Source of the DNA: an uncultured Clostridia bacterium
GTDB taxonomy: Bacteria > Bacillota > Clostridia > Christensenellales > Borkfalkiaceae
Direction: 5' to 3'
Length of the DNA stretch: 64,000 nt
Assembly (NCBI GenBank): GCA_930989535.1
Contig: CAKNLK010000001.1
Coordinates: 1 to 64,000, forward strand
In this document: one piece after another, positions 30,712 through 38,093 of the stretch
How the letters are laid out: every line of letters starts with the position of its first letter
Numbering within the stretch: the first letter of the stretch is position 1
Translations under genes and position numbers: made by a program
The notes under the pieces: model-generated
Database searches by the model: none
Seen by the model: only the letters and a program-made list of their open reading frames with translations
Told to the model about the DNA's origin: nothing

Positions 30712-33219
30712 TTACATGCCCTGCTCTGTGCGGTTAATGATATCGTCCTGCAAGCTCCTCGAAAGAGTGGTAAAGAACGCGCTGTACCCTGCCACGCGGA
30801 CGACGAGATGCTTATATTTTTCCGGATATTTCTGTGCGTCCAGCAGCGTTTCTCTCGAAACGACGTTGAACTGCATGTGGCTGCCCTTCTGGTCGAAATA
30901 GGAGCGGATGAGCGCCACGAAGTTTTCCAGCCCCTGCCGGCCGCTCAACGCGGACGGATGGAATTTTTGATTGAACAGCGTGCCGTTCGACGCGATATAA
31001 TGGTCGAGCCTGGAGACGGAGTTCGCAGCTGCGGTCGGGCCGTGTACGTCCTTGCCCGCGGAAGGCGAAACGCCGTCCGCTACGGGTTTGCCGGCCAGCC
31101 TGCCGTCGGGCGTTGCGCCGGTCTGCGCACCCAAAGGCACGTTCGCGGAAACGGGATACATTCCGGCCTGGAACATGCCGCCGCGCGGGTTCTTATATGT
31201 TTCCAGCGGCTTCGCATAGGTATACTCCACGTCGCGCGCGAACGCGTCGACTTCGGGAATATCATTGCCGAATTTCGGAACCTCGTCAATCTTCTCCAAC
31301 AGCTTTTCGTATTTGTCCGAACCCTGCACGAGCGAACCGACGGCTGCGGCGATTTCCTCTTCCGTAACCTTTCTGCCCGCGGCGGTCAGCTCCTTGACGA
31401 CCTCGGCGACGACCTTCTGCGTCTTTTCGGCGTCCAGCCCCTTTCCGTAATTTTCCTCGAGCGCCTGCTTATATTCGGCAAGCGTAACTTCCTTTTTATC
31501 GAAGACCAAGGTCTTAATCGCATAGAGCGAATCCGCCATGTTGGCGATACCGAAGCCCTGCGGCCCCGTGAAGTTGTAGATTGCACCGCCCTCCTGCACG
31601 GATTTGCCGCGGCCGATGCAGTCTTCAATCATGCCCGAAAGGAACGGGAGCGGGCAGAGAGTCGCATGCGCCACGTCGATTGCGTTATCCGCGTTGACCA
31701 GGAGCGAAATGGCGTAATCCATCTGCTTCTTATACGCATCGTAAAATTCGTCGAATGTTTTGAACTTGGTCACGTCGCCGGTATGTACGCCGACGAGTTC
31801 GCCCTTGTCCATGCCGTCCGAAAATACGAGTTCGAGCGGGCGGCACATATTGAAGAACGCCGCATCGTGCCAGCCTTCCGTCTTACCCGCTTTCTGCGGT
31901 TCGACGCAGCCGATGATGTTGTATTCGCGCGCATCCTGCAAGGTCAGTCCGCGGCTCATGAGCGAAGGAATGATTACTTCGTCGTTGTAATACGCGGGGA
32001 GTCCCACGCCCGTGCGCGTCAGCGTCGCCGCGTGGATTAAGAGGTCGTGCGGGCTGTTGTTCCAAACGCGAATCGACAGGGACGGCTGCGGGAGCTGCAC
32101 ATGCAGCGAAGCGGTGATGCACATGAAGGAAAGGTCGTTCGTTACGTCGAGCCCCTCCGCATTCTGTCCGCCGACAATCAGGTTTTGGAACAAGCTGTAA
32201 CCGGCGAAGCCTTCCGCGCTCGCCGCGTCGCGGCACTTGTTCAAATCGTTGAGCTTAATCCAAATGCAGTCGATGAGTTCCTGCGCAAATTCGCGGGTGA
32301 TTTTGCCGCTCTCCAAATCCTTACTATAATAGGGATACATATATTGGTCGAACCGCCCCGGCGAAATGGAGTGGCCGCTCGATTCGATTTGCAGAAGCTG
32401 CTGTACAAACCAGAATGCCTGGCAGGCTTCCCAGAAATCCCGTGCGCCGTTCGCGGGCACGTTTTCGCAGTTTTCCGCGATGCGGAGAAGTTCCGTCTTG
32501 CGCTGCGCATTCGTCTCTTTCGCCGCCATCTCGCGCGCCAACGCCGCATAGCGGTTCGCATAGATGATGGCCGCCTCGCAGCTCATGATTACCGCATTCA
32601 GGAAATGCGAGCGCCGCGCATATTCCGCATCGCCGAAGTTGAGCTCGTCCAACGCCTTTTTCGCTTTTGCGGCGATGCCCTTGAACCCGACGGCGAGCAC
32701 CCAATCGTAATGCACGGTCACATGCCCTACGCCGTTATAGAAATAGTTGCCGGGGGTGAAAATGTTGTGGTCAATCGCGCGAATCGCTTCCGGCGCCATG
32801 TAGGCGGTGGCGAGTTCGCTCGTCGTTTTGCCCTTCCAATACTTGTCCGCCTCGGCAATCTCCTTTTTCGCCTCTTCCGAAATGTAGAAAGGGTCTGCCT
32901 TGCGCGTGGCGACGGTGTCGAACTCCGCTTCCAGCCACTCGTAGGAGAATTCGGGATAGGTCTGGCAGCCGCGGGGAGCAATCGTCGTGCTGCCGACAAT
33001 CAATTCCTCGTCGCGGATGATAATGGGAATATTCTGCAAAATGTGCAAAAACGCCTTCGCACGGCGCGTTACAATCGGCTCTCCTTCGGTTTGTTTATAT
33101 GATTCCGTAATGAGTCTCGCGCGGGCAGACTCAATCTCAGGCATTTTTTTATACAAATTATCTTTCAGCCTTCCGATGCGGTCTTTCATCGCGATAACTT
33201 CTGAATAGTACTTTGCCAT
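30712..33219 (-). CDS. Glycyl-radical diol dehydratase (B12-independent)
   Basis: An 835-residue glycyl-radical enzyme with the thiyl cysteine Cys438 in I-I-G-C-V-E-P-Q and the radical glycine Gly811 in V-R-V-A-G-Y-S-A-F. With the aldolase, PduP and PduL around it, the substrate is very probably 1,2-propanediol, dehydrated to propionaldehyde. Glycerol and choline GREs are the alternatives, but no choline-lyase context is present. About 55 residues (roughly 590-645, including A-E-K-T-Q-K-V-V-A-E-V-V-K-E-L) are extra compared with glycerol dehydratase. I chose the ATG at 33219, eight bases after AGGAAG; a second ATG exists at 33189. First gene of the operon. Confidence 0.93.
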   Translation of the reverse strand: MAKYYSEVIAMKDRIGRLKDNLYKKMPEIESARARLITESYKQTEGEPIVTRRAKAFLHILQNIPIIIRDEELIVGSTTIAPRGCQTYPEFSYEWLEAEFDTVATRKADPFYISEEAKKEIAEADKYWKGKTTSELATAYMAPEAIRAIDHNIFTPGNYFYNGVGHVTVHYDWVLAVGFKGIAAKAKKALDELNFGDAEYARRSHFLNAVIMSCEAAIIYANRYAALAREMAAKETNAQRKTELLRIAENCENVPANGARDFWEACQAFWFVQQLLQIESSGHSISPGRFDQYMYPYYSKDLESGKITREFAQELIDCIWIKLNDLNKCRDAASAEGFAGYSLFQNLIVGGQNAEGLDVTNDLSFMCITASLHVQLPQPSLSIRVWNNSPHDLLIHAATLTRTGVGLPAYYNDEVIIPSLMSRGLTLQDAREYNIIGCVEPQKAGKTEGWHDAAFFNMCRPLELVFSDGMDKGELVGVHTGDVTKFKTFDEFYDAYKKQMDYAISLLVNADNAIDVAHATLCPLPFLSGMIEDCIGRGKSVQEGGAIYNFTGPQGFGIANMADSLYAIKTLVFDKKEVTLAEYKQALEENYGKGLDAEKTQKVVAEVVKELTAAGRKVTEEEIAAAVGSLVQGSDKYEKLLEKIDEVPKFGNDIPEVDAFARDVEYTYAKPLETYKNPRGGMFQAGMYPVSANVPLGAQTGATPDGRLAGKPVADGVSPSAGKDVHGPTAAANSVSRLDHYIASNGTLFNQKFHPSALSGRQGLENFVALIRSYFDQKGSHMQFNVVSRETLLDAQKYPEKYKHLVVRVAGYSAFFTTLSRSLQDDIINRTEQGM

Positions 33220-33251
33220 ATAAAACACTTCCTTATAGCTTTTTCGACTTT

Positions 33252-33280
33252 ATTATACTAGACATTTTTTCACTTGTCAA
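33252..33280 (-). promoter_or_regulatory. Main promoter of the microcompartment operon
   Basis: On the minus strand TTGACA (33275-33280), a 17-base spacer and TATAAT (33252-33257): a perfect sigma-A consensus. The transcript would start about 25 bases before the dehydratase ATG. Confidence 0.88.
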
Positions 33281-33295
33281 TAGTATGAAAGAAAA

Positions 33296-33382
33296 TTTTG
33301 TGGTTTTTTGTTAAAATTTTGTTGTATCTTGTGGTTTGTTCTGGTAAACCTGGCAATAACCAAACCCTAATCAATCCACAAA
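33296..33382. promoter_or_regulatory. Repeated TTGTGG motifs upstream of the operon promoter
   Basis: TTTTGTGGTTTTTT (33296-33309) and CTTGTGGTTTGTT (33328-33340) read on the plus strand, and ATCCACAAATT near 33375 carries the same core on the minus strand. The first 12 bases recur, inverted relative to the promoter, at 28995-29006. DeoR-family operators are often such T-rich repeats. The sites lie in the gap between the divergent dehydratase and PHP genes. Confidence 0.5.
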
Positions 33383-33472
33383 TTGGTCAATTCTGTTGAT
33401 TGTTTATCGGTTTTGAGCAAAGAACTTTTCTTAAAACGCGGTAAAATCGTTGTTTTTTTTTCAAAATGGGTA

Positions 33473-33478
33473 TATAAT
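33473..33478 (+). promoter_or_regulatory. -10 box giving a possibly leaderless PHP transcript
   Basis: TATAAT ends only six bases before the ATG at 33485, so transcription would start at or beside the start codon. No ribosome binding site precedes that ATG. The -35 region (TTGTTT-like) is weak. Confidence 0.45.
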
Positions 33479-33484
33479 CAAGGC

Positions 33485-34231
33485 ATGAGACCGATTATCG
33501 ACACACACACGCATACGATTGCCAGCGGGCATTGGACAACGGATACGGCGACAGACCTAGCCAGGGCGGCGGCTGCGAGAAATTTGCAGATTCTCGCCAT
33601 TACAGACCACTCCCCCTCCATCCCCGAGTCGGCGACCGAAAATTATTTTTTGAATCTGAAATACGCCGAAAAATACCGATTCGGCGTGCGGCTTCTCTAC
33701 GGCACCGAGGCGGACGTGATGGATACGAGCGGCAGGCTCGGGCTTGCCGATAGCGTACTCTGCCAAATGGATATTGTAATTGCCAGCCAGCATCCGGTTT
33801 GCTTCAAGCCGAGTAACGCCGAAGAAAACACGGCGGGATTGGTAGCGGCGGTATCCACGGGCAAAGTCGACATCGTGGGACACCCGGACGACGAGAAATA
33901 TCCCCTGGTATTGGAAGAGCTCGTAAAAGCCTGCGCCCTCCACGGCACAGCCATCGAAATGAACGAGGCCTCGCTCACGCCCGGAGGTTACCGCGGCGAC
34001 GCAAAGTCGCGCGACGCGCAATTGCTGGCTCTGTGCAAAAAAGAAGGCGTAACCGTTTCGATGGGTTCCGATAGCCACGGCGCAAGCCACGTCGGCGTCT
34101 TTACCTATGCGGAAAAGCTCCTCGAGGAAACGGCGTTCCCGCATGAATTGGTCGTCAATTATTCGAAGAAAGCCTTTTATGCGCTCCTGAACGAGCACAG
34201 AAAAAACCGCGGGCAAAAGCCCCTGCTTTAG
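33485..34231 (+). CDS. PHP-domain phosphatase, YcdX type
   Basis: The 248-residue protein has the PHP metal motifs D-T-H-T-H-T near residue 5, I-T-D-H-S-P near 39, a G-T-E-A-D-V segment, A-S-Q-H-P, V-G-H-P-D-D and a late G-S-D-S-H-G-A-S-H. These residues form the trinuclear metal site of YcdX-type phosphatases. Substrates are small phosphate esters, not known for this member. I chose the ATG at 33485 because the PHP fold begins there; the frame is open from 33383 but that extension looks non-coding. It is divergent from the microcompartment operon and followed by a terminator, so it is a single-gene unit. Confidence 0.85.
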   Translation: MRPIIDTHTHTIASGHWTTDTATDLARAAAARNLQILAITDHSPSIPESATENYFLNLKYAEKYRFGVRLLYGTEADVMDTSGRLGLADSVLCQMDIVIASQHPVCFKPSNAEENTAGLVAAVSTGKVDIVGHPDDEKYPLVLEELVKACALHGTAIEMNEASLTPGGYRGDAKSRDAQLLALCKKEGVTVSMGSDSHGASHVGVFTYAEKLLEETAFPHELVVNYSKKAFYALLNEHRKNRGQKPLL

Positions 34232-34243
34232 TTAATTGAGTAT

Positions 34244-34287
34244 AGCGCACTATAACTTGCAAGTAAGTCGGTGCGCTTTTTATTTTT
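34244..34287 (+). terminator. Terminator of the PHP gene
   Basis: AGCGCAC (34244-34250) pairs with GTGCGCT (34271-34277), followed by TTTTATTTTT. It lies 13 bases after the stop codon. Confidence 0.8.
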
Positions 34288-34349
34288 AAAGCCGTTTGTT
34301 CTATAATTCAAGGTAAGATTATGCGTGACCTAATTGAGAGGGATAAATA

Positions 34350-34760
34350 ATGAATAGTTATGAGGATGAGCAAAAACTTATTAACCTGCTCGGTCAGGCT
34401 CTATATACTGTGTGGAGCGAATTATGCAAAGCAATCGATGCGGTGTACGAAATGGAACATATTTGGAACAACGGCGGCAAAGCGTGGAAATGCGAGTATA
34501 AATTCCGCAAAGGAGGAAAAACGCTTTGCGCTTTGTATGCGCAAGAAAATCGCATGGGATTTTTAATGATATTCGGGAAAGACGAACGCGCAAAATTCGA
34601 AGCTGCGCGAAACGACTATTCCGGATATATTCAAAATATATATGACAACGCAAAAACGTATCATGACGGTAAATGGATATTGTTCGAGCCCGTGGATTGT
34701 TCGCTTTTTGATGAATTTTTACGCTTATTGGCAATTAAGCGTAAACCCAACAAGAAATAA
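34350..34760 (+). CDS. DUF3788 family protein
   Basis: A 136-residue soluble protein that resembles the DUF3788 family: L-L-G-Q-A-L-Y-T-V-W-S-E-L, then Y-E-M-E-H-I-W-N-N-G-G-K-A-W-K-C-E-Y-K-F-R-K-G-G-K-T-L-C-A-L-Y. No biochemical role is known for the family. GAGAGGG lies eight bases before the ATG, and a TATAAT (34302-34307) upstream may be its -10. An IS30-family element begins 25 bases after its stop and probably separates it from the terminator at 35877-35904. Confidence 0.7.
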   Translation: MNSYEDEQKLINLLGQALYTVWSELCKAIDAVYEMEHIWNNGGKAWKCEYKFRKGGKTLCALYAQENRMGFLMIFGKDERAKFEAARNDYSGYIQNIYDNAKTYHDGKWILFEPVDCSLFDEFLRLLAIKRKPNKK

Positions 34761-34785
34761 TATCGCAAGGAAATTTATCTGACGA

Positions 34786-35862
34786 TGAATTGTCAAACTA
34801 AGTGCAACACATGATAAGATTTTGTTCAAACAAATCTTGCGGTGTTTGGAAATGCAAAACTTTTTTAGGCCTGGCGTTTAAAAGCGCCAGGTTCTTTCTT
34901 AATGTAGCAGGGCTTACCCTTGACAGATTCCTGCCCTTAGGGTAGAATTCTCTGAGCAATCCGTTCAGATTTTCGTTTGTTCCTTTCTGCCATGCACAAT
35001 ACGGATCTGCAAAGTACATATCACAGCTTAGTGCTTTCTCTATCTCCCTCCAACATGCAAACTCGCTCCCCCTGTCGCATGTGATCGTTTTCACCGCTTC
35101 TTTCGGAAATTCCGACAGTGCCGCTATGATCGCTTTCGCCATCGTTTCTCCCTTTCTGTCCGGAATCTTTATTGCTATATAGTATCTTGTCTTTCTCTCC
35201 GCAAGCGTGGCAAAACATGCTTTGCTTTTCCCTTGTCCCGATACCACCGTATCTGCTTCCCAATGCCCGAATTCTTTGCGATTGTATACACTTTTATCCC
35301 TTTTGCGGATACTCTTTCCCGTCGTGAATCTTCCGCCGTTCCCCAGTCTTTTCCGCGTTTTCCCTTTCCTGCGCAGATTCTTTAGGGTAGAACGTAAATA
35401 TTTCTCATCTATCCAGCGATAGATCGTCTTAAATGACGGTATCTTCATCCCGCAAGGTGTTTTTGCTATCTGTTCGGGAGACCATGTTTGCGATAACTTC
35501 TCGTCTATGTATTCCAACACCTCTTGTTTCCAGAACATTCCGCGGTGACGGTAACTGTTTCGCAAGTTGCTCTTCTTTTGCGCCGTATACGGATAATATC
35601 TCGGTATATCTCTGAAAAAAGTACAGTTCCGCCGTAATTCTCTGGAAACCGAACTCACATTTCTGCCGAGAAGTCTTGCAATTTCCCGATAACTTTTCCC
35701 TTTTACATAGTATTCTCGTAGACAACAGCGTTCTTCTATGGTAAAATGTTTGTAGTTCATACAGATCTCCCTGGCAAAATTTTGGTTTTGCAACTCTATT
35801 TTACCACAGATCTGTATGAACTCCTTTTTTTCTTTAGCTGTTGCACTTGATAGTATAATTCA
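34786..35862. mobile_element. IS30-family insertion sequence, complete
   Basis: The element is about 1.08 kb and carries one transposase. Imperfect terminal inverted repeats of 24 bases (18 matches; both begin TGAATT and end AAGTGCAACA) lie at 34786-34809 and 35839-35862. A clear target duplication is not visible; the outer bases differ on the two sides, so the exact ends may be a few bases off. Confidence 0.75.
34798..35760 (-). CDS. IS30-family transposase
   Basis: A 320-residue transposase: N-terminal helix-turn-helix (F-T-I-E-E-R-C-C-L-R-E-Y, then S-Y-R-E-I-A-R-L-L-G-R-N-V-S-S-V-S-R-E-L) and a DDE catalytic domain with G-H-W-E-A-D-T-V near residue 175, T-C-D-R-G-S-E-F, and a K-G-T-N-E-N-L-N-G-L-L-R glutamate motif. 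All three acidic residues are present, so it looks active. I chose the ATG at 35760, preceded by AGGGAG; the frame continues 11 codons upstream without a better site. The stop codon lies within the left terminal repeat. Confidence 0.92.
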   Translation of the reverse strand: MNYKHFTIEERCCLREYYVKGKSYREIARLLGRNVSSVSRELRRNCTFFRDIPRYYPYTAQKKSNLRNSYRHRGMFWKQEVLEYIDEKLSQTWSPEQIAKTPCGMKIPSFKTIYRWIDEKYLRSTLKNLRRKGKTRKRLGNGGRFTTGKSIRKRDKSVYNRKEFGHWEADTVVSGQGKSKACFATLAERKTRYYIAIKIPDRKGETMAKAIIAALSEFPKEAVKTITCDRGSEFACWREIEKALSCDMYFADPYCAWQKGTNENLNGLLREFYPKGRNLSRVSPATLRKNLALLNARPKKVLHFQTPQDLFEQNLIMCCT

Positions 35863-35876
35863 CCCTGACAATAAAT

Positions 35877-35904
35877 AAAAAGAGAGGATTTCTCCTCTCT
35901 TTTT
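35877..35904. terminator. Bidirectional terminator
   Basis: AAAAAGAGAGGA and TCCTCTCTTTTT form a 12-bp stem with A and T runs on both sides, so it can stop transcription on either strand. It serves the gene at 35959 and probably once served DUF3788 before the IS30 insertion. Confidence 0.8.
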
Positions 35905-35958
35905 ATTTTTGCTTCGCATTGCTGCGCTGTTTTCTTTTATAGGGATATAAAAACACCC

Positions 35959-37191
35959 TTATTGTTTTCTGATTTTTTTCAATATCTTTGTCAGCGCGTA
36001 GCGGCAATGTTCATAGGTCAAACCGCCCTGAAAATAGGCAATATACGGTTCCTTGACAGGCGCGTCCGCGGATAGCTCTATGGAAGCGCCCTGTACAAAC
36101 GTGCCGGCAGCCATAATTACCTGCTCCTGATACCCAGGCATATCCCACGGCTCTAAGTTGACATAACTATCGACGGGAGAAGCCTCCTGCACCGCCTGAA
36201 TAAAACCGATAAGCTCATCCCTCGTATTAAAGCGAATCGCCCGCGTAATATCGTACGGAGCAGACTGCACGGAAGGCGATGTTTTGTATCCGAGCTTTTC
36301 CAAACAGGCCCCAATCAAAAGGCCGCCCTTAAGAGCCTGGCATACGACATGCGGCGCGAGAAAAACGCCCTCGTAAAAATATTGATAACCGTAGGCATAC
36401 GAACCAACCTCCGCTCCGATGGAAGGCGCCGTCAGCCGCCCGGCAATTTTGTCGATGTAATCCCTCTTGCCGACAATATAGCCGCCCGTAGGCGCCACGC
36501 CGCCCCCGGCGTTTTTGATGAGAGAGCCGACACAGACATCCGCGCCGTTTTGCGTCGGTTCGGTCGTTTCCACAAATTCGCCGTAACAATTGTCGACGAA
36601 GATACACCCGGTAAAGCCGCACGAACGGACGAACTCGCAGGCTTTGCGTATCTTTTCCTCGCTCAACGCGTCGCGCCATTCATAGCCGCGGGAACGCTGG
36701 ATAAAAACAACCTTTACCGCTTTATCGGCGAGCCCTGACCGAATGGAATCAAAATTAAATTCTCCCTCGATAAGCTCGCACTTTTTAAACCGAATACCAT
36801 AATCGGCGAGGGAGCCGATATCTTTCCCCCCAATCACCTCCTGCAGCGTATCGTACGGTTCACCGGAGATGGAAAAAAGGACATCGCCCGTCCGCAAAAG
36901 CCCGAATAAGCCGACCGTCAGGGCATGCGTACCCGACAATATATTCGGCGAAACGAGCGCGGCTTCCGCACCAAAAATATCCGCAAAGAGTGCATTCAGC
37001 GTATCACGCCCCTCGTCGCCATAGCCATACCCGCTCGACGCCGCGAAATGGCGCAGGGCGATTTTATTCTTTTGAAAGGCCTCCATGACCTTGCATTGAT
37101 TCGCGTAAGCCACGCGCTCCAAACAACGAAACTGCTCGGCAAGCTCCCGCTCGCTCTCTTCGATTATTCTTTCAGTCTCCATCGTATCCAT
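35959..37191 (-). CDS. Methionine gamma-lyase-like PLP enzyme (YnbB/aluminium resistance family)
   Basis: A 410-residue fold-type I PLP enzyme with the lysine that binds PLP in S-L-I-K-N-A-G-G-G and A-S-S-G-Y-G-Y-G-D-E-G-R-D near residue 52, diagnostic of the COG4100 family (B. subtilis YnbB). Members are called aluminium resistance or methionine gamma-lyase family proteins; the physiological substrate is unclear. The gene ends one base before miaA begins, giving the order miaA-ynbB also known from Bacillus. It closes the miaB-mutS-mutL-miaA operon. Confidence 0.85.
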   Translation of the reverse strand: MDTMETERIIEESERELAEQFRCLERVAYANQCKVMEAFQKNKIALRHFAASSGYGYGDEGRDTLNALFADIFGAEAALVSPNILSGTHALTVGLFGLLRTGDVLFSISGEPYDTLQEVIGGKDIGSLADYGIRFKKCELIEGEFNFDSIRSGLADKAVKVVFIQRSRGYEWRDALSEEKIRKACEFVRSCGFTGCIFVDNCYGEFVETTEPTQNGADVCVGSLIKNAGGGVAPTGGYIVGKRDYIDKIAGRLTAPSIGAEVGSYAYGYQYFYEGVFLAPHVVCQALKGGLLIGACLEKLGYKTSPSVQSAPYDITRAIRFNTRDELIGFIQAVQEASPVDSYVNLEPWDMPGYQEQVIMAAGTFVQGASIELSADAPVKEPYIAYFQGGLTYEHCRYALTKILKKIRKQ

Positions 37192-38091
37192 TTAAATAAG
37201 TATCTCCGTTACTTTCGCTATATTATCCGCCGAAGGCTCAAGCCATACGAGCCCTGGAAATTTTTTAAAGAATGTAATCTGCCGCTTTGCATAATTGCGC
37301 GAATTTTGCTTGATTACGTCACGCATAGTACTGTATGAAATTTCCTTCTTTAAAAATTGGACGACTTCCTTGTAGCCGATTCCCTGCATACTCTGCGATT
37401 GCTCGCTTGTACCATCCGCCAATATTTTTTGCACTTCTTCAACGAGCCCGTCCTGCAGCATCTGCTCGACGCGGGCATCGATGCGGGCATACAACTCCTC
37501 GCGCGGATAATCAAAAGCAACCGCGACATATGGATAGCGCGCGACAAATCCATCCTCCTGCTCCGACTTCTTTTTCCCCGTCAACTCAAAAATTTCCAGC
37601 GCACGAATGACGCGCTTGACGTCGTTCGGATGCAATTTGGCCGCGCTCTCCGAATCGACTGCCTGCAGGCGTGCAAAGACAGCCTCTTTTCCCAACTCGA
37701 TTTCCATCCGCTCATACTTGCGGCGAACCTCCTCCGAAGCCCCCACATTCCCCAATGAGCGCGAAAACAGCAAGGATTGGATATAGAACCCCGTACCGCC
37801 GCAGACGACTGGATTTTTATTTTCCGCCAACAACCGCTCACAGACAGGCCGCGCCAAAGCCTCGTAATCGCTCGCGGAGAATTTTTCGTTAGCCCCGACG
37901 ACATCAATCAAGTGATGCGGAACCCCCGCCCTTTCTTTCTCCGTCGGCTTCGCCGTGCCGATATCGAACCCTCTGTAGACGAGCATGCAATCGGCGGAAA
38001 TAACTTCGCTATGCAATTTTTGTGCCATCTGCACGGCAAATCCCGTTTTTCCCGAGGCAGTCGGGCCGCACACCACCAAAATCTTTTTCAA
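37192..38091 (-). CDS. miaA: tRNA dimethylallyltransferase
   Basis: A 299-residue MiaA: P-loop G-P-T-A-S-G-K-T, D-I-G-T-A-K-P, V-V-C-G-G-T-G-F-Y-I, and R-V-I-R-A-L-E-I in the swinging-arm region. It adds the dimethylallyl group to A37 of tRNAs reading UNN codons, which the MiaB protein of the same operon then methylthiolates, so one operon encodes the whole ms2i6A37 pathway. The gene follows mutL after two bases. Confidence 0.95.
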   Translation of the reverse strand: MKKILVVCGPTASGKTGFAVQMAQKLHSEVISADCMLVYRGFDIGTAKPTEKERAGVPHHLIDVVGANEKFSASDYEALARPVCERLLAENKNPVVCGGTGFYIQSLLFSRSLGNVGASEEVRRKYERMEIELGKEAVFARLQAVDSESAAKLHPNDVKRVIRALEIFELTGKKKSEQEDGFVARYPYVAVAFDYPREELYARIDARVEQMLQDGLVEEVQKILADGTSEQSQSMQGIGYKEVVQFLKKEISYSTMRDVIKQNSRNYAKRQITFFKKFPGLVWLEPSADNIAKVTEILI

Positions 38092-38093
38092 AA

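Noticed and set aside
30712-33219. Choline TMA-lyase (CutC) identity for the glycyl-radical enzyme
   Set aside because: The neighbours are a sugar-phosphate aldolase, rhamnulokinase and PduP/PduL-type enzymes rather than choline genes, which fits a propanediol dehydratase.
33383-33484. 34-codon extension of the PHP protein
   Set aside because: The PHP metal motif begins directly after the ATG at 33485; the upstream part is AT-rich intergenic sequence containing the -10 box.
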